Of a DNA stretch of 64,000 nt, positions 1 to 8,227 are shown one piece after another (the first letter of the stretch is position 1; every line of letters begins with the position of its first letter). Below the pieces are notes generated by a model. That model worked only from the letters and a program-made list of their open reading frames with translations, was not told the origin of the DNA and ran no database searches. The stretch is taken from contig WRBB01000005.1 in assembly GCA_009779895.1 (NCBI GenBank), forward strand, positions 1 through 64,000, in the 5' to 3' direction. The position numbers and the translations under genes were made by a program. Source of the stretch: Lachnospiraceae bacterium. Lineage in GTDB: Bacteria; Bacillota; Clostridia; Lachnospirales; Lachnospiraceae.

Positions 1-1905
1 AGTTACATTAGCTGCCGTTGGCCATGCTATGGCATTCCAATTTTCTCCTACATTTACCGTACGGGTTAGTCGGGTGGCACTGCTTCGTGCCCAACCCGCA
101 GGCAAACCGGCTGTATTCCATGTACCACCTGTTCCTGCATCAAATGTCAATTGTCGCGTCCACTGTGCTGTACCAGTGAATGAACTTGTTACATTTCCTG
201 TTGGTCTGGACGGACTCCAACCACTAAAATTTTCTGTCCTTGGTGTAGGGAAATCTATCGTATTCCACGCCGTGCCATGCGCCACATCACGGCGTATCGC
301 CGTAATATTACCGGCACCGAGTGGCATATAACGCGACCATCCGGCAGGTGGTGTCACGCCCCAATCGGCTCCCACTCCCGCGTGCAAAATAACGCGATGT
401 GCCGGTTGCATATTGCCGGCACGCCGCACTGCTCCATATGCATTTAAACGACCACCTGAAATGCTATCCTGTGCCATTGCAGGAATTGGATCTACACTAT
501 CCAATATCGCCCCTCTTACTTGTTCCGGTGTAAGATTCGGATTCACACTTAACACCAATGCTGCAACACCTGCCACATGGGGAGCCGCCGCACTCGTACC
601 ACCATAACCCGTAAACGAATTGTTCACTCCTGTGGTAAGCACCTGACTTGGCGCAAATAAATGAACACTTGCTGCGCCAAAATTAGAATAACTTTGACGC
701 AAATCATTCGTATCTGACGCACCAACTATAATCGCATTTGACAATCCGGGAAGACGCGGATTGGAACTAGTGTTTTGACTATAATTACCCGCAGAATTCA
801 CAAACAGACCGGTATAATTCCGTACTGCGGTATTCAAGGCTACATCTGCGGCCGTTCCACCGGAAAAACTACGGGTCAGAATCGGAATGCCCGCCTCCCT
901 TGCAGCTGTTACGCCAGCGGGATGTGAACGTCCCGCAGCGATAGAAACCAATTCTACATTCCATGCAATACCGGCGATACCAATACCATTATTCCCCATG
1001 GCACCAATGATTCCGGCTTGTCTGGTTCCATATCCAAAGCCTTGATTGCTACCTGTATTTATTTCTCTTATACTACCACATGCTAGTGCACTCACACGCC
1101 CAACTAATTCCGGATGGTGTGCATCAATCCCATGCCCTATAATCCCAACTCTTACCGCACGTGAACCAGTCGTAATCGTCCAAGCTTGCGGTAAATTCAA
1201 TCTGGTCGCTGCCCACTGAAGGTTAAACTCAGGGTCATTCGGTATGATTGCATTTGGCTCATATATATAAGACGGCTCTGCTGCATAAATATATTCATGT
1301 TGTTGCAATTGCTGTATTACATGCAACACGTTTTCTCTGGAATTTCGGTCTAAACGAATACGTAAAATCCGTCTGTATTCATCAAAATTCACCAACGTAC
1401 TCTCTTCTCCAACTTGTTGTGCAATCTCGTATTGCTGTACTGCTTCTCCTATTTCAAAAGACAGTATTTCATACATCTGTGGCGGAATATCATATGTATT
1501 CACAATATACTCTAATGCATACATACGTTGTTCCGCATCCCATAATTCTTCGGCGTATACACTTTCTCTATTGGAAAGCCGGTCTATATCTTCAACGTAT
1601 ACAGCACCAACATCTCTAAAATCATCGGCTGTAAAAGTTCTATCATCTCTACTTGCTGCCCTCGTTAGCACTACCATAACAGAGTTATCTTCAAAATTTT
1701 CATGAAGGGTTACCTCTGAAACAACTTGCTCACAAGGTTCCAGGTAAAAGAATGGATTTTCATTTAGTATATCTTCAATGAGCAAATCTACATCAAAGTC
1801 ATTTTCATCCACCTCCGGTGCAGCAAAGGATACCGTCCCCGGCAAAATTGTAAGTAGTATACACAAAATCAACAGTATACCAATACCTCTCTTTCGCTTG
1901 TTCAT
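1..1905 (-). CDS. Secreted subtilisin-fold (S8) protein, predicted catalytically inactive; C-terminus cut by window edge
   Basis: The first 635 codons are visible and the gene runs off the left edge. A signal peptide (residues 1-28, ending near SFAA) is followed by a propeptide-like region (about 30-220) and a subtilisin fold (about 225-470). The fold is clear from HPEL at 264-267, AGIIGA at 297-302, the oxyanion SAGN and GTSAAAPHVAG with Ser438. However, the Asp of the DTG/DSG motif is Gly257 (IIGHGID) and the His of HGTH is Tyr292 (GYGTRQAG). Two of the three triad residues are therefore missing. After residue 480 there are W/G-rich beta modules resembling InlB-type B repeats. From the sequence it is a surface or secreted pseudo-protease; binding or scaffolding is only a guess. 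Confidence 0.85.
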   Translation of the reverse strand, partial: MNKRKRGIGILLILCILLTILPGTVSFAAPEVDENDFDVDLLIEDILNENPFFYLEPCEQVVSEVTLHENFEDNSVMVVLTRAASRDDRTFTADDFRDVGAVYVEDIDRLSNRESVYAEELWDAEQRMYALEYIVNTYDIPPQMYEILSFEIGEAVQQYEIAQQVGEESTLVNFDEYRRILRIRLDRNSRENVLHVIQQLQQHEYIYAAEPSYIYEPNAIIPNDPEFNLQWAATRLNLPQAWTITTGSRAVRVGIIGHGIDAHHPELVGRVSALACGSIREINTGSNQGFGYGTRQAGIIGAMGNNGIGIAGIAWNVELVSIAAGRSHPAGVTAAREAGIPILTRSFSGGTAADVALNTAVRNYTGLFVNSAGNYSQNTSSNPRLPGLSNAIIVGASDTNDLRQSYSNFGAASVHLFAPSQVLTTGVNNSFTGYGGTSAAAPHVAGVAALVLSVNPNLTPEQVRGAILDSVDPIPAMAQDSISGGRLNAYGAVRRAGNMQPAHRVILHAGVGADWGVTPPAGWSRYMPLGAGNITAIRRDVAHGTAWNTIDFPTPRTENFSGWSPSRPTGNVTSSFTGTAQWTRQLTFDAGTGGTWNTAGLPAGWARSSATRLTRTVNVGENWNAIAWPTAANVT

Positions 1906-1951
1906 CGTAATCTACCTCTCTCTTTTGTTTATTTTTTTACACCTATAAAAG

Positions 1952-1980
1952 AATTTAACAATTTTTTCCTTTTCTAGCAA
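1952..1980 (-). promoter_or_regulatory. Candidate sigma-A promoter for the subtilase-like gene
   Basis: Read on the minus strand, a -35-like TTGCTA (1975-1980) and a -10-like TAAATT (1952-1957) are separated by 17 bp and lie about 50 bp upstream of the start codon. Both boxes deviate from consensus, so this is tentative. Confidence 0.35.
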
Positions 1981-2030
1981 TATTTATGTCACGAATAACG
2001 CTTCTCCTGTCGTGAACTACCTTTAAATTT

Positions 2031-2080
2031 AAAAAAAAAGCTATTTCTGCCGGTATCATAACCAACCAGAAATAACTTTT
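2031..2080 (-). terminator. Rho-independent terminator of the xylo-oligosaccharide operon
   Basis: On the minus strand a 14-bp stem (2067-2080 with 2036-2049, one G-U pair) is followed by a run of nine T (2031-2039). It begins 24 bp after the GH120 stop codon. Confidence 0.85.
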
Positions 2081-2103
2081 CTTACTATGAACATGATTCT
2101 TTT

Positions 2104-4077
2104 TTATCCCCAAACTTTTATTTTATTCTTGCCTTCTACCAATCCTGCAAATGGCCCAACATTAACCGTAACCTCTGTCCTTTTTGCTCCGGTATAATCC
2201 ACATCAAATACAATGGGGCTTCCATCCGGATTTTCAAAAGCTGCTTCCACAATCCGAACATCTTCCAAGTCCGCCGTTTCTACAATGCGTGTTTCTAAAT
2301 CCAAAACACCCTTTTCAATGGACAATTCCACAAAAGTTTGTCCATTTTCTTTCACCACTTTGAATCCCGGATCAACAGCACTGATAAACTTTGTTTCCTC
2401 TTTGTCATATGCTTTTGCGCCTTTTAAATAAGCATTGTGATTGATATAAACCGGATCTAAAATCGGTCTAAACTTCTCAATATCACTATTACCGGCATCA
2501 ATCACCCTTTGGATATACTCTTCCAAAGAGGCAGGAGAACCATCGTAATAATCCGTTCCACTTTTGGATTGCTCGGTATAGATTTTGTCCACTCCAACAA
2601 AGATATTTTGGAACCATCTATCATCTCCACCATAAACCACCGCTGTACCCAAAGGTGTTGTAGAATGCGGCAAATGATACGGTGTCGAGCGATCTAAAAC
2701 CGGCTCTCTTCGCATGGTTCCACAAACTAAGTTATTGATATATGCGCCACCTTGTGCGATGTTATCTAAGCTGTATGCCGAACCTAAAATATTATTGTCT
2801 ACGGTATGCGGTCCATGGGTTACTTCAATAAACAAATCACGGTCATTGTTGTAAAACAGGTTGTTGCTGATGCGGGTACCTTGTACCTGCCAATCCAGCC
2901 ACACACCCATGGTACAGTTATGGAAGTTGTTGTTTCTGATTACGGTATCAATTGGTGCATGAAATTTAATCCCTCCAATTTCATAACCATAATACTCATG
3001 CTTCACTGCAATATTATAAATGTGATTCTCATAAATTTCACTGAAAGCACAGCCCAAATGACCTACAATACCATTTTGTCCACAGTCATAGATTTCATTT
3101 CTGCGTACAACATGTGAACCAACGTTTTCTTTGTTCCATCCTAACTCCAAAGCCCGAAATACTGATTCCATCTGATATTGATAACCGGGTTTTCTTTGTG
3201 TTCTGGTGCATAAATTGTCGCCCGTAGTTGCTTCTTTGCCCAAACTGACACCACTACATTTACAATCATAAATCCGATTGTCTTCGATTACCCAACCTTT
3301 GCTCCAATGCGGCCCGATTAACCCCGGTTGATCTCCAGAGGGCGGTGCATAAACACCCGTTGCCTGACATAGTTCAAAACCTCTTACGGTGATAAAATGC
3401 TTGCCCATTGTTTCCGGGTAAAATACCGATTTGCGCACACTGATTTCCACCAATTCATTGTTTGGATCAAAACCATGGAAGTTTGCATAAATCGCAGTGT
3501 TCGCATCATCTACTTCGGCAAACCATTGATACACGGTCTGTTCCGGCTCTAAAATTGGCTCCGGTTTTTTTGTCCAAAAGGGATTAAAACCAAATTCTCG
3601 TTTTTTAGGATTTTTAACCGCATCCAAAGACTCTGCTTCATAAAAAGATTTTCCATTTAAATATACATCCCCATAATGCACAAAACGATCCGCCGGATTG
3701 GGGTCTAAAAACCAATCACCAAATATAACCGTTGCAAAAGGATTAAAATCACCAAATACTGTGTTTGGCACAACTGCCTTATAAACTGAACCCTCCACTT
3801 GTTCCCAATCTTTTACGATTTCCGAACCTTTGATTACAACCTTTTCACCCTCTGCTGCCTGATAGGTGATGCGCTTACGATTGCTGATACCACCCCATCT
3901 TGGTTTTACCCATTCCCGGTATTCACCGGCATGTACCGTAACGGTATCACCCGGTCTGGCAACTTCTGCCGCCATTTGAATGGTCAAAAATGGATTTGCT
4001 TTAGAACCGTCATTTTTATCACACCCGGTTTTTGCAACATAAAACACTCTGTTTCCTAATGATTTTGTCAATAACAT
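2104..4077 (-). CDS. GH120 family beta-xylosidase (right-handed beta-helix)
   Basis: This 657-residue protein closely resembles the characterised GH120 beta-xylosidase XylC of Thermoanaerobacterium as I remember its sequence. Shared features are the N-terminal YVAKTG start, GEYREWVKP, DQPGLIGP, SKGW, CGQN and the C-terminal NKIKVWG end. The nucleophile and acid/base of that family fall at Asp395 (WLDW) and Glu418 (FIEVTHGP), with the same 23-residue spacing. No signal peptide is seen, so it should act in the cytoplasm and release xylose from imported xylo-oligosaccharides. The start at 4077 is chosen because AGGAGG lies just upstream; a longer frame from 4110 would overlap the preceding gene. 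It is the last gene of the operon. Confidence 0.9.
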   Translation of the reverse strand: MLLTKSLGNRVFYVAKTGCDKNDGSKANPFLTIQMAAEVARPGDTVTVHAGEYREWVKPRWGGISNRKRITYQAAEGEKVVIKGSEIVKDWEQVEGSVYKAVVPNTVFGDFNPFATVIFGDWFLDPNPADRFVHYGDVYLNGKSFYEAESLDAVKNPKKREFGFNPFWTKKPEPILEPEQTVYQWFAEVDDANTAIYANFHGFDPNNELVEISVRKSVFYPETMGKHFITVRGFELCQATGVYAPPSGDQPGLIGPHWSKGWVIEDNRIYDCKCSGVSLGKEATTGDNLCTRTQRKPGYQYQMESVFRALELGWNKENVGSHVVRRNEIYDCGQNGIVGHLGCAFSEIYENHIYNIAVKHEYYGYEIGGIKFHAPIDTVIRNNNFHNCTMGVWLDWQVQGTRISNNLFYNNDRDLFIEVTHGPHTVDNNILGSAYSLDNIAQGGAYINNLVCGTMRREPVLDRSTPYHLPHSTTPLGTAVVYGGDDRWFQNIFVGVDKIYTEQSKSGTDYYDGSPASLEEYIQRVIDAGNSDIEKFRPILDPVYINHNAYLKGAKAYDKEETKFISAVDPGFKVVKENGQTFVELSIEKGVLDLETRIVETADLEDVRIVEAAFENPDGSPIVFDVDYTGAKRTEVTVNVGPFAGLVEGKNKIKVWG

Positions 4078-4110
4078 TTGTTTTCCTCCTGTTTGTCTTT
4101 TTTTAATCAT

Positions 4111-4863
4111 TTAATAACAAGTCACTCCACCATCAATGGGTAAACTGACACCATTGATAAATGCTGCCTCTTCACTGGCCAAATACAACACCGCATTGGC
4201 GACATCTTCCACCGTCGCCAACCTTCCCAAAGGAACCTCTCCAATTCTTTCTGCGGCTTTTTGCGGATCTTTCATCATCTCTTCCACCAAAGGTGTTTGA
4301 ACGGTACTCGGATGAATGGAATTGCAACGAACCCCATATGGGGCATAACGGGAAGCAATTGACTTCGTAAACAAAGTCACCGCTCCTTTGGTTGCTGTAT
4401 AAGCCTCGGTGGTATATTTGTGACCAATCAAACCACATACGGAAGAAGTATTGATAATACTTCCATTTTTTTGCTCTTTCATAACCGGAACAACATACTT
4501 ACAACCCAAAAAAACACTGCCAGTATTCACCAACATCATAGTATTCCACTCTTCTATACGCATTTCCTCAATTGACTTACGGATATTAATCCCGGCATTA
4601 TTGATTAATACATCTATGCGTTGCTCTTTTTGATAGATGCAATCTACGGTTTCCTGCCAACTCTTTTCATCGGTTAAATCCATCTTAATAAAATATGCTT
4701 GATTGCCTGCTTTTTGTAGCCGTACTTGAACTTCCATACCTTTTTTTTCATCCAAATCAAGAAGATATGTCACTGCACCTTGCCCGCATAATTTCTCAGC
4801 AATGGCTGAACCAAGCCCACCGGCTCCACCGGTAATCAGGACGATTTTATGCTTTACATTCAT
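4111..4863 (-). CDS. SDR-family NAD(P)-dependent oxidoreductase
   Basis: Classical short-chain dehydrogenase of 250 residues. It has the Rossmann TGGAGGLG (11-18), NNAG (88-91), a catalytic Ser near 140-141 (NTSS) and YxxxK (Tyr155, Lys159). Asp36 at the end of the second beta strand suggests a preference for NAD over NADP. It sits between the MalG-type permease and the GH120 xylosidase, so it probably oxidises or reduces a sugar or sugar derivative freed by that pathway. Its exact substrate cannot be read from sequence. A weak SD (AAAGGA) precedes the ATG. Confidence 0.85.
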   Translation of the reverse strand: MNVKHKIVLITGGAGGLGSAIAEKLCGQGAVTYLLDLDEKKGMEVQVRLQKAGNQAYFIKMDLTDEKSWQETVDCIYQKEQRIDVLINNAGINIRKSIEEMRIEEWNTMMLVNTGSVFLGCKYVVPVMKEQKNGSIINTSSVCGLIGHKYTTEAYTATKGAVTLFTKSIASRYAPYGVRCNSIHPSTVQTPLVEEMMKDPQKAAERIGEVPLGRLATVEDVANAVLYLASEEAAFINGVSLPIDGGVTCY

Positions 4864-4867
4864 CTTT

Positions 4868-5701
4868 TTATCCTTTCACAGCACCGACCATCATACCCTT
4901 AATGAGCTTCTTCTGGAAAAAGATAAAAGCTAACAACATGGGCATTGTGGAAAGGGTAAGCACTGTCATAATCATAGGGGTATGATTTGTGAACTGAGAT
5001 TGAAACTCCCAAATCGCCAAAGGTAAGGTACGATTTGTAACAGATCTTGTGAGTACAAAAGCAAACACAAATTCATTCCACATGTTAATTGCATTAAAAA
5101 TAGCAATAGTCGCAATCCCACCTTTGCTTAAAGGTAACATAATCGTAAAAAATATTTTATATTTACTACTACCGTCTATCTCCGCCGCCTCTTCCAACTC
5201 TTTTGGAATAGATGCCATAAATGCCGTTAACAAAAATACTGAAATCGGCAAATTAAATGCAATATAAGGACCAACCAAAGCCCAAATGGAATCATACAAA
5301 CCCACATTCATCATCATGATAAAAATCGGAATCAAGGTAATATGAATGGGAATCGCCATGCAAGCAACAATCAAGGCATGGGTATGATTGCGCAGCTTGA
5401 AATTAAAACGTGACAAAGGATAGGCTGCAAAACTAGCTACTGCCAACAATGACGTTAAAGAAACCGCCACTACGATGATACTATTTATTAAATAACTAAA
5501 GAAACGACCTCCAATTACGGAAGTGTAGTTGGTCAGATAAAGGGACTCCGGCCAAGCAAACACACCACCGGTCAATAACTCAAACTGAGTTTTAAAGGTA
5601 GCAAGCACCATAAACAAAAAAGGAGAACCGGCAATCACAAGCCAAATAATTGCCAATGCTAAAATGGGTATCCAAATCAATAATTTTTTTTGCCTTGCCA
5701 T
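4868..5701 (-). CDS. Carbohydrate ABC transporter permease (MalG/LacG type)
   Basis: A 277-residue inner-membrane protein with about six hydrophobic segments. The family EAA loop (ELEEAAEIDGSS...LP) lies in the C-terminal half and contacts the transporter ATPase. Its ATG overlaps the stop of the MalF-type permease by one base (TAATG), indicating translational coupling. With the upstream binding protein and MalF partner it forms the importer of the GH120 locus, probably for xylo-oligosaccharides (inference from context). No ATPase gene is nearby. Confidence 0.92.
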   Translation of the reverse strand: MARQKKLLIWIPILALAIIWLVIAGSPFLFMVLATFKTQFELLTGGVFAWPESLYLTNYTSVIGGRFFSYLINSIIVVAVSLTSLLAVASFAAYPLSRFNFKLRNHTHALIVACMAIPIHITLIPIFIMMMNVGLYDSIWALVGPYIAFNLPISVFLLTAFMASIPKELEEAAEIDGSSKYKIFFTIMLPLSKGGIATIAIFNAINMWNEFVFAFVLTRSVTNRTLPLAIWEFQSQFTNHTPMIMTVLTLSTMPMLLAFIFFQKKLIKGMMVGAVKG

Positions 5702-6591
5702 TATGGTTTCTCCTTTCTATTTAGTAATCTGAAAACAATCAGTGCGATAATTGTAATCAAAATAAACATTGCACTGGCTACGGTAGCACCATATCCCACA
5801 CGCATAATCTGGAACGCATTCCGATACATATAAGTTGCCATCAACTCACTGGCAATACCCGGTCCACCACCTGTCATAACAAAAATCAAATCAAAGAAAG
5901 ACAAAGAACCAACAATCGACAACACAGCACCGTTACGGATGGTTGGCCATAATAATGGCAATGCAACGCGCCAAAAATATTGACTGCGGGTTGCACCGTC
6001 AATAATTGCCGCTTCGTAGGTTTCTTCCGGCAAATTACTGTAACCGGCTAGATAAAGTATCATATAAAAAGGGATGAATCTCCAGCAAATAACCCCAATA
6101 ACTGTTAATAATACCCGTGACTGGTCGCCCAACAAATCAACTGCGCCACCGCCAAACAGTCGGGAAAAGAATGTTACAATGCCAAAATTGGCATCCAAAC
6201 CAAAGCGGAACAAGAAGCCAACGGCTACTGTTGACATCAAAAGGGGTAAAAACCAAACAATCTTAAAGATTGTAAATTTTTTACCGCCGGCATCCAAAAA
6301 TGTTGCCAAAGCCAAAGCAAATGGAACTTGGAACAATAAAGAAAAAAATACAACGATTAGATTATTACGAAACGCAAACCAAAATACTCGGTCTGAAAAC
6401 AATTCCAACCAATTGCGTATACCAATAAAATCCCGATGGGCAGTTATCCCATTCCAATCATGAAAGCTAAGTTGAAAAGAGTTTATAATTGGATAAATAA
6501 TAAAGGTTCCCAGAAAAAATATAGCCGGTGCAAGAAAAACAACTGCCGCAATATTTACAGAGCGTCGCCTTTTGCTCGCTAATGCTCCCAT
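5701..6591 (-). CDS. Carbohydrate ABC transporter permease (MalF/UgpA type)
   Basis: A 296-residue membrane protein that starts with a short cytoplasmic N-terminus and a first hydrophobic segment (about residues 13-35). Its EAA loop (ETYEAAIIDGAT...LPLL) is near residue 195. It pairs with the MalG-type permease encoded immediately downstream. A strong SD (AAGGAGGG) precedes the ATG. Between it and the binding-protein gene is a strong intercistronic hairpin that may set the ratio of binding protein to permease. Confidence 0.92.
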   Translation of the reverse strand: MGALASKRRRSVNIAAVVFLAPAIFFLGTFIIYPIINSFQLSFHDWNGITAHRDFIGIRNWLELFSDRVFWFAFRNNLIVVFFSLLFQVPFALALATFLDAGGKKFTIFKIVWFLPLLMSTVAVGFLFRFGLDANFGIVTFFSRLFGGGAVDLLGDQSRVLLTVIGVICWRFIPFYMILYLAGYSNLPEETYEAAIIDGATRSQYFWRVALPLLWPTIRNGAVLSIVGSLSFFDLIFVMTGGGPGIASELMATYMYRNAFQIMRVGYGATVASAMFILITIIALIVFRLLNRKEKP

Positions 6592-6613
6592 AAAATTCCC
6601 TCCTTTTTGCAGA

Positions 6614-6629
6614 TATCATAATTATGATA
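6614..6629. repeat. 16-bp perfect palindrome in the 5' region of the permease genes
   Basis: TATCATAATTATGATA is its own reverse complement and lies 22 bp upstream of the MalF-type start codon, next to a larger hairpin. It could be an operator half-site pair or a second small RNA hairpin. Confidence 0.5.
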
Positions 6630-6641
6630 CCGGAGCCAAAA

Positions 6642-6678
6642 GGTCATGAATTTCATGCTTGCATGAAAAATCATGACC
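6642..6678 (-). terminator. Intercistronic stem-loop between binding-protein and permease genes
   Basis: Two stacked 8-bp helices (GGTCATGA with TCATGACC, and TTTCATGC with GCATGAAA) enclose a 2-nt loop with a small internal bulge. Only four T follow it on the minus strand, so it is more likely a partial terminator or 3' mRNA stabiliser than a full stop. Such elements commonly raise binding-protein levels over permeases. Confidence 0.6.
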
Positions 6679-6700
6679 CTTAAACTATATTATCATATGA

Positions 6701-8062
6701 TTATCTATCTCTATAGCTTTCCATCGCAGCTTGTACCTCTGCATTCGCCTCCTGCGGCGTCATGGTTAAACCAAATATCTCTTGCAATGTGTTCAAATGC
6801 GCTTGCGCTACTTCCGGCGGAAGATATTGGTCATACCATAATTGAACTTCAGAAGCTTCTTCAATAATACTTAATACTGCTTGTAAAATTGGATCTTCTA
6901 CTGTCACCCCTTGAATTGGTGGTATTGCACCTGCATCAATACGACCGGCCATTGCTGTTTCATCCGTGATAAAAGTAATCAACTCAAAGGAACCTTGTGG
7001 GCTTACAGATGTAGAAGCGATATGATAGAAATTATCACCAACAGTTCCGATTACAATATCAGAATTGGCATCACTGTTTTCGTAAGCCGGAAAACTGAAT
7101 ACACCCAATTTTTCATGAAAATCCGGATTTTCTGATAATACTTGTGAAATAAACCAGTTACCAATAATATGCATTGCCGCCTGATCTGCATAAAGCAATT
7201 GGCGTGATTGACCTGTGTCTTCATCTGCTCCGTTGAAACCAGGTGCAAAGAAATCTCTCTCTACCCAGTCCGCAATTCTTTCACCAGCAAACACAAAAGA
7301 GCCATCTTCAAAAGAACCTGTACCACTAACGGCATTTTGGAAAGGTGATAAGCCGGCATAACGGGTTGCAAGATTCATAAAATACATAGAACCTGTCCAT
7401 CTAGGTCCATTAGCCAAAGCAAAAGGAATAATATCATTTTCAATTAATGTTTCCGCAACGTCTTCCATCTCTCCAACTGTTGTAGGAACAGATAACCCTA
7501 AGTCATCAAAGATTTCTCTATTATAAAAAACAGCTGAAATGGCAACACTTTCTCCCGGAATACCATACACAGAACCATTGTAAGTGCCTTGCGCCATACC
7601 GGCTTCCAATAATCTATCCGGCAAGTCACTGGCTGCAACAAAATCTGTCATATCATAAAGATGCCCTGCATTGATATACTCAATCATGGGGCCGCCGGAC
7701 CAAGAAACAAATACATCCGGTAAAGCATTTGCCGCCATGGCGATTGTGATTGTTTCCTTATAAACGTCATTTTGGATTGGTACGATTTCCACGGTATACT
7801 GTGGATTTGCTTCCATAAAACGATTCACTGCATCTTCAATAACCGCTGCCCGAAGCTCATGAGTTTGAATATGCCATAAAGTCAATTCCGTGGTTTCGCC
7901 GGTTGCTACCTCCTCCGGCGCATCTGCCTCTTCTGTTTCTTCAACTTCTACCTCCGGTGATTCCGCTACCGGTGTTTCTGTTGTTGTACCGGCGCATGCT
8001 ACCAAAGCAAATACCAAGACAAACGCAAGCACAAGTGTAATCACTTTTTGTAACTTTTTCAT
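6701..8062 (-). CDS. Extracellular sugar-binding lipoprotein (ABC transporter, MsmE-like)
   Basis: A 453-residue family 1 solute-binding protein. A lipoprotein signal ends at ALVAC with Cys23 as the lipidated residue, followed by an acidic Glu/Pro-rich linker (about 30-58) and the binding fold starting at LTLWHIQ. The C-terminal Y-x-PPE and EIFG segments also fit this family. It sits on the outer face of the membrane and passes sugar to the two permeases encoded downstream. Context with GH120 suggests xylo-oligosaccharides. SD AAAAGGAG precedes the ATG. Confidence 0.92.
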   Translation of the reverse strand: MKKLQKVITLVLAFVLVFALVACAGTTTETPVAESPEVEVEETEEADAPEEVATGETTELTLWHIQTHELRAAVIEDAVNRFMEANPQYTVEIVPIQNDVYKETITIAMAANALPDVFVSWSGGPMIEYINAGHLYDMTDFVAASDLPDRLLEAGMAQGTYNGSVYGIPGESVAISAVFYNREIFDDLGLSVPTTVGEMEDVAETLIENDIIPFALANGPRWTGSMYFMNLATRYAGLSPFQNAVSGTGSFEDGSFVFAGERIADWVERDFFAPGFNGADEDTGQSRQLLYADQAAMHIIGNWFISQVLSENPDFHEKLGVFSFPAYENSDANSDIVIGTVGDNFYHIASTSVSPQGSFELITFITDETAMAGRIDAGAIPPIQGVTVEDPILQAVLSIIEEASEVQLWYDQYLPPEVAQAHLNTLQEIFGLTMTPQEANAEVQAAMESYRDR

Positions 8063-8227
8063 AATCTTTTCTCCTTTTTAACATCCTATTTTTAGCATCT
8101 ATGCCCTTGAACAAAAAACGTCCCAGCAAAACAAAGGGATTTGTCGCTCAAGTTTCATACATTGTAACAGTTTTCCTTCTTTTTTAATATCTAAAAAAAT
8201 GTACTTTTTCTATAAAAAACAATCCTT

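Noticed and set aside
4078..4110. N-terminal extension of the GH120 gene
   Set aside because: The SD AGGAGG lies inside the extension and family homology starts after the ATG at 4077.
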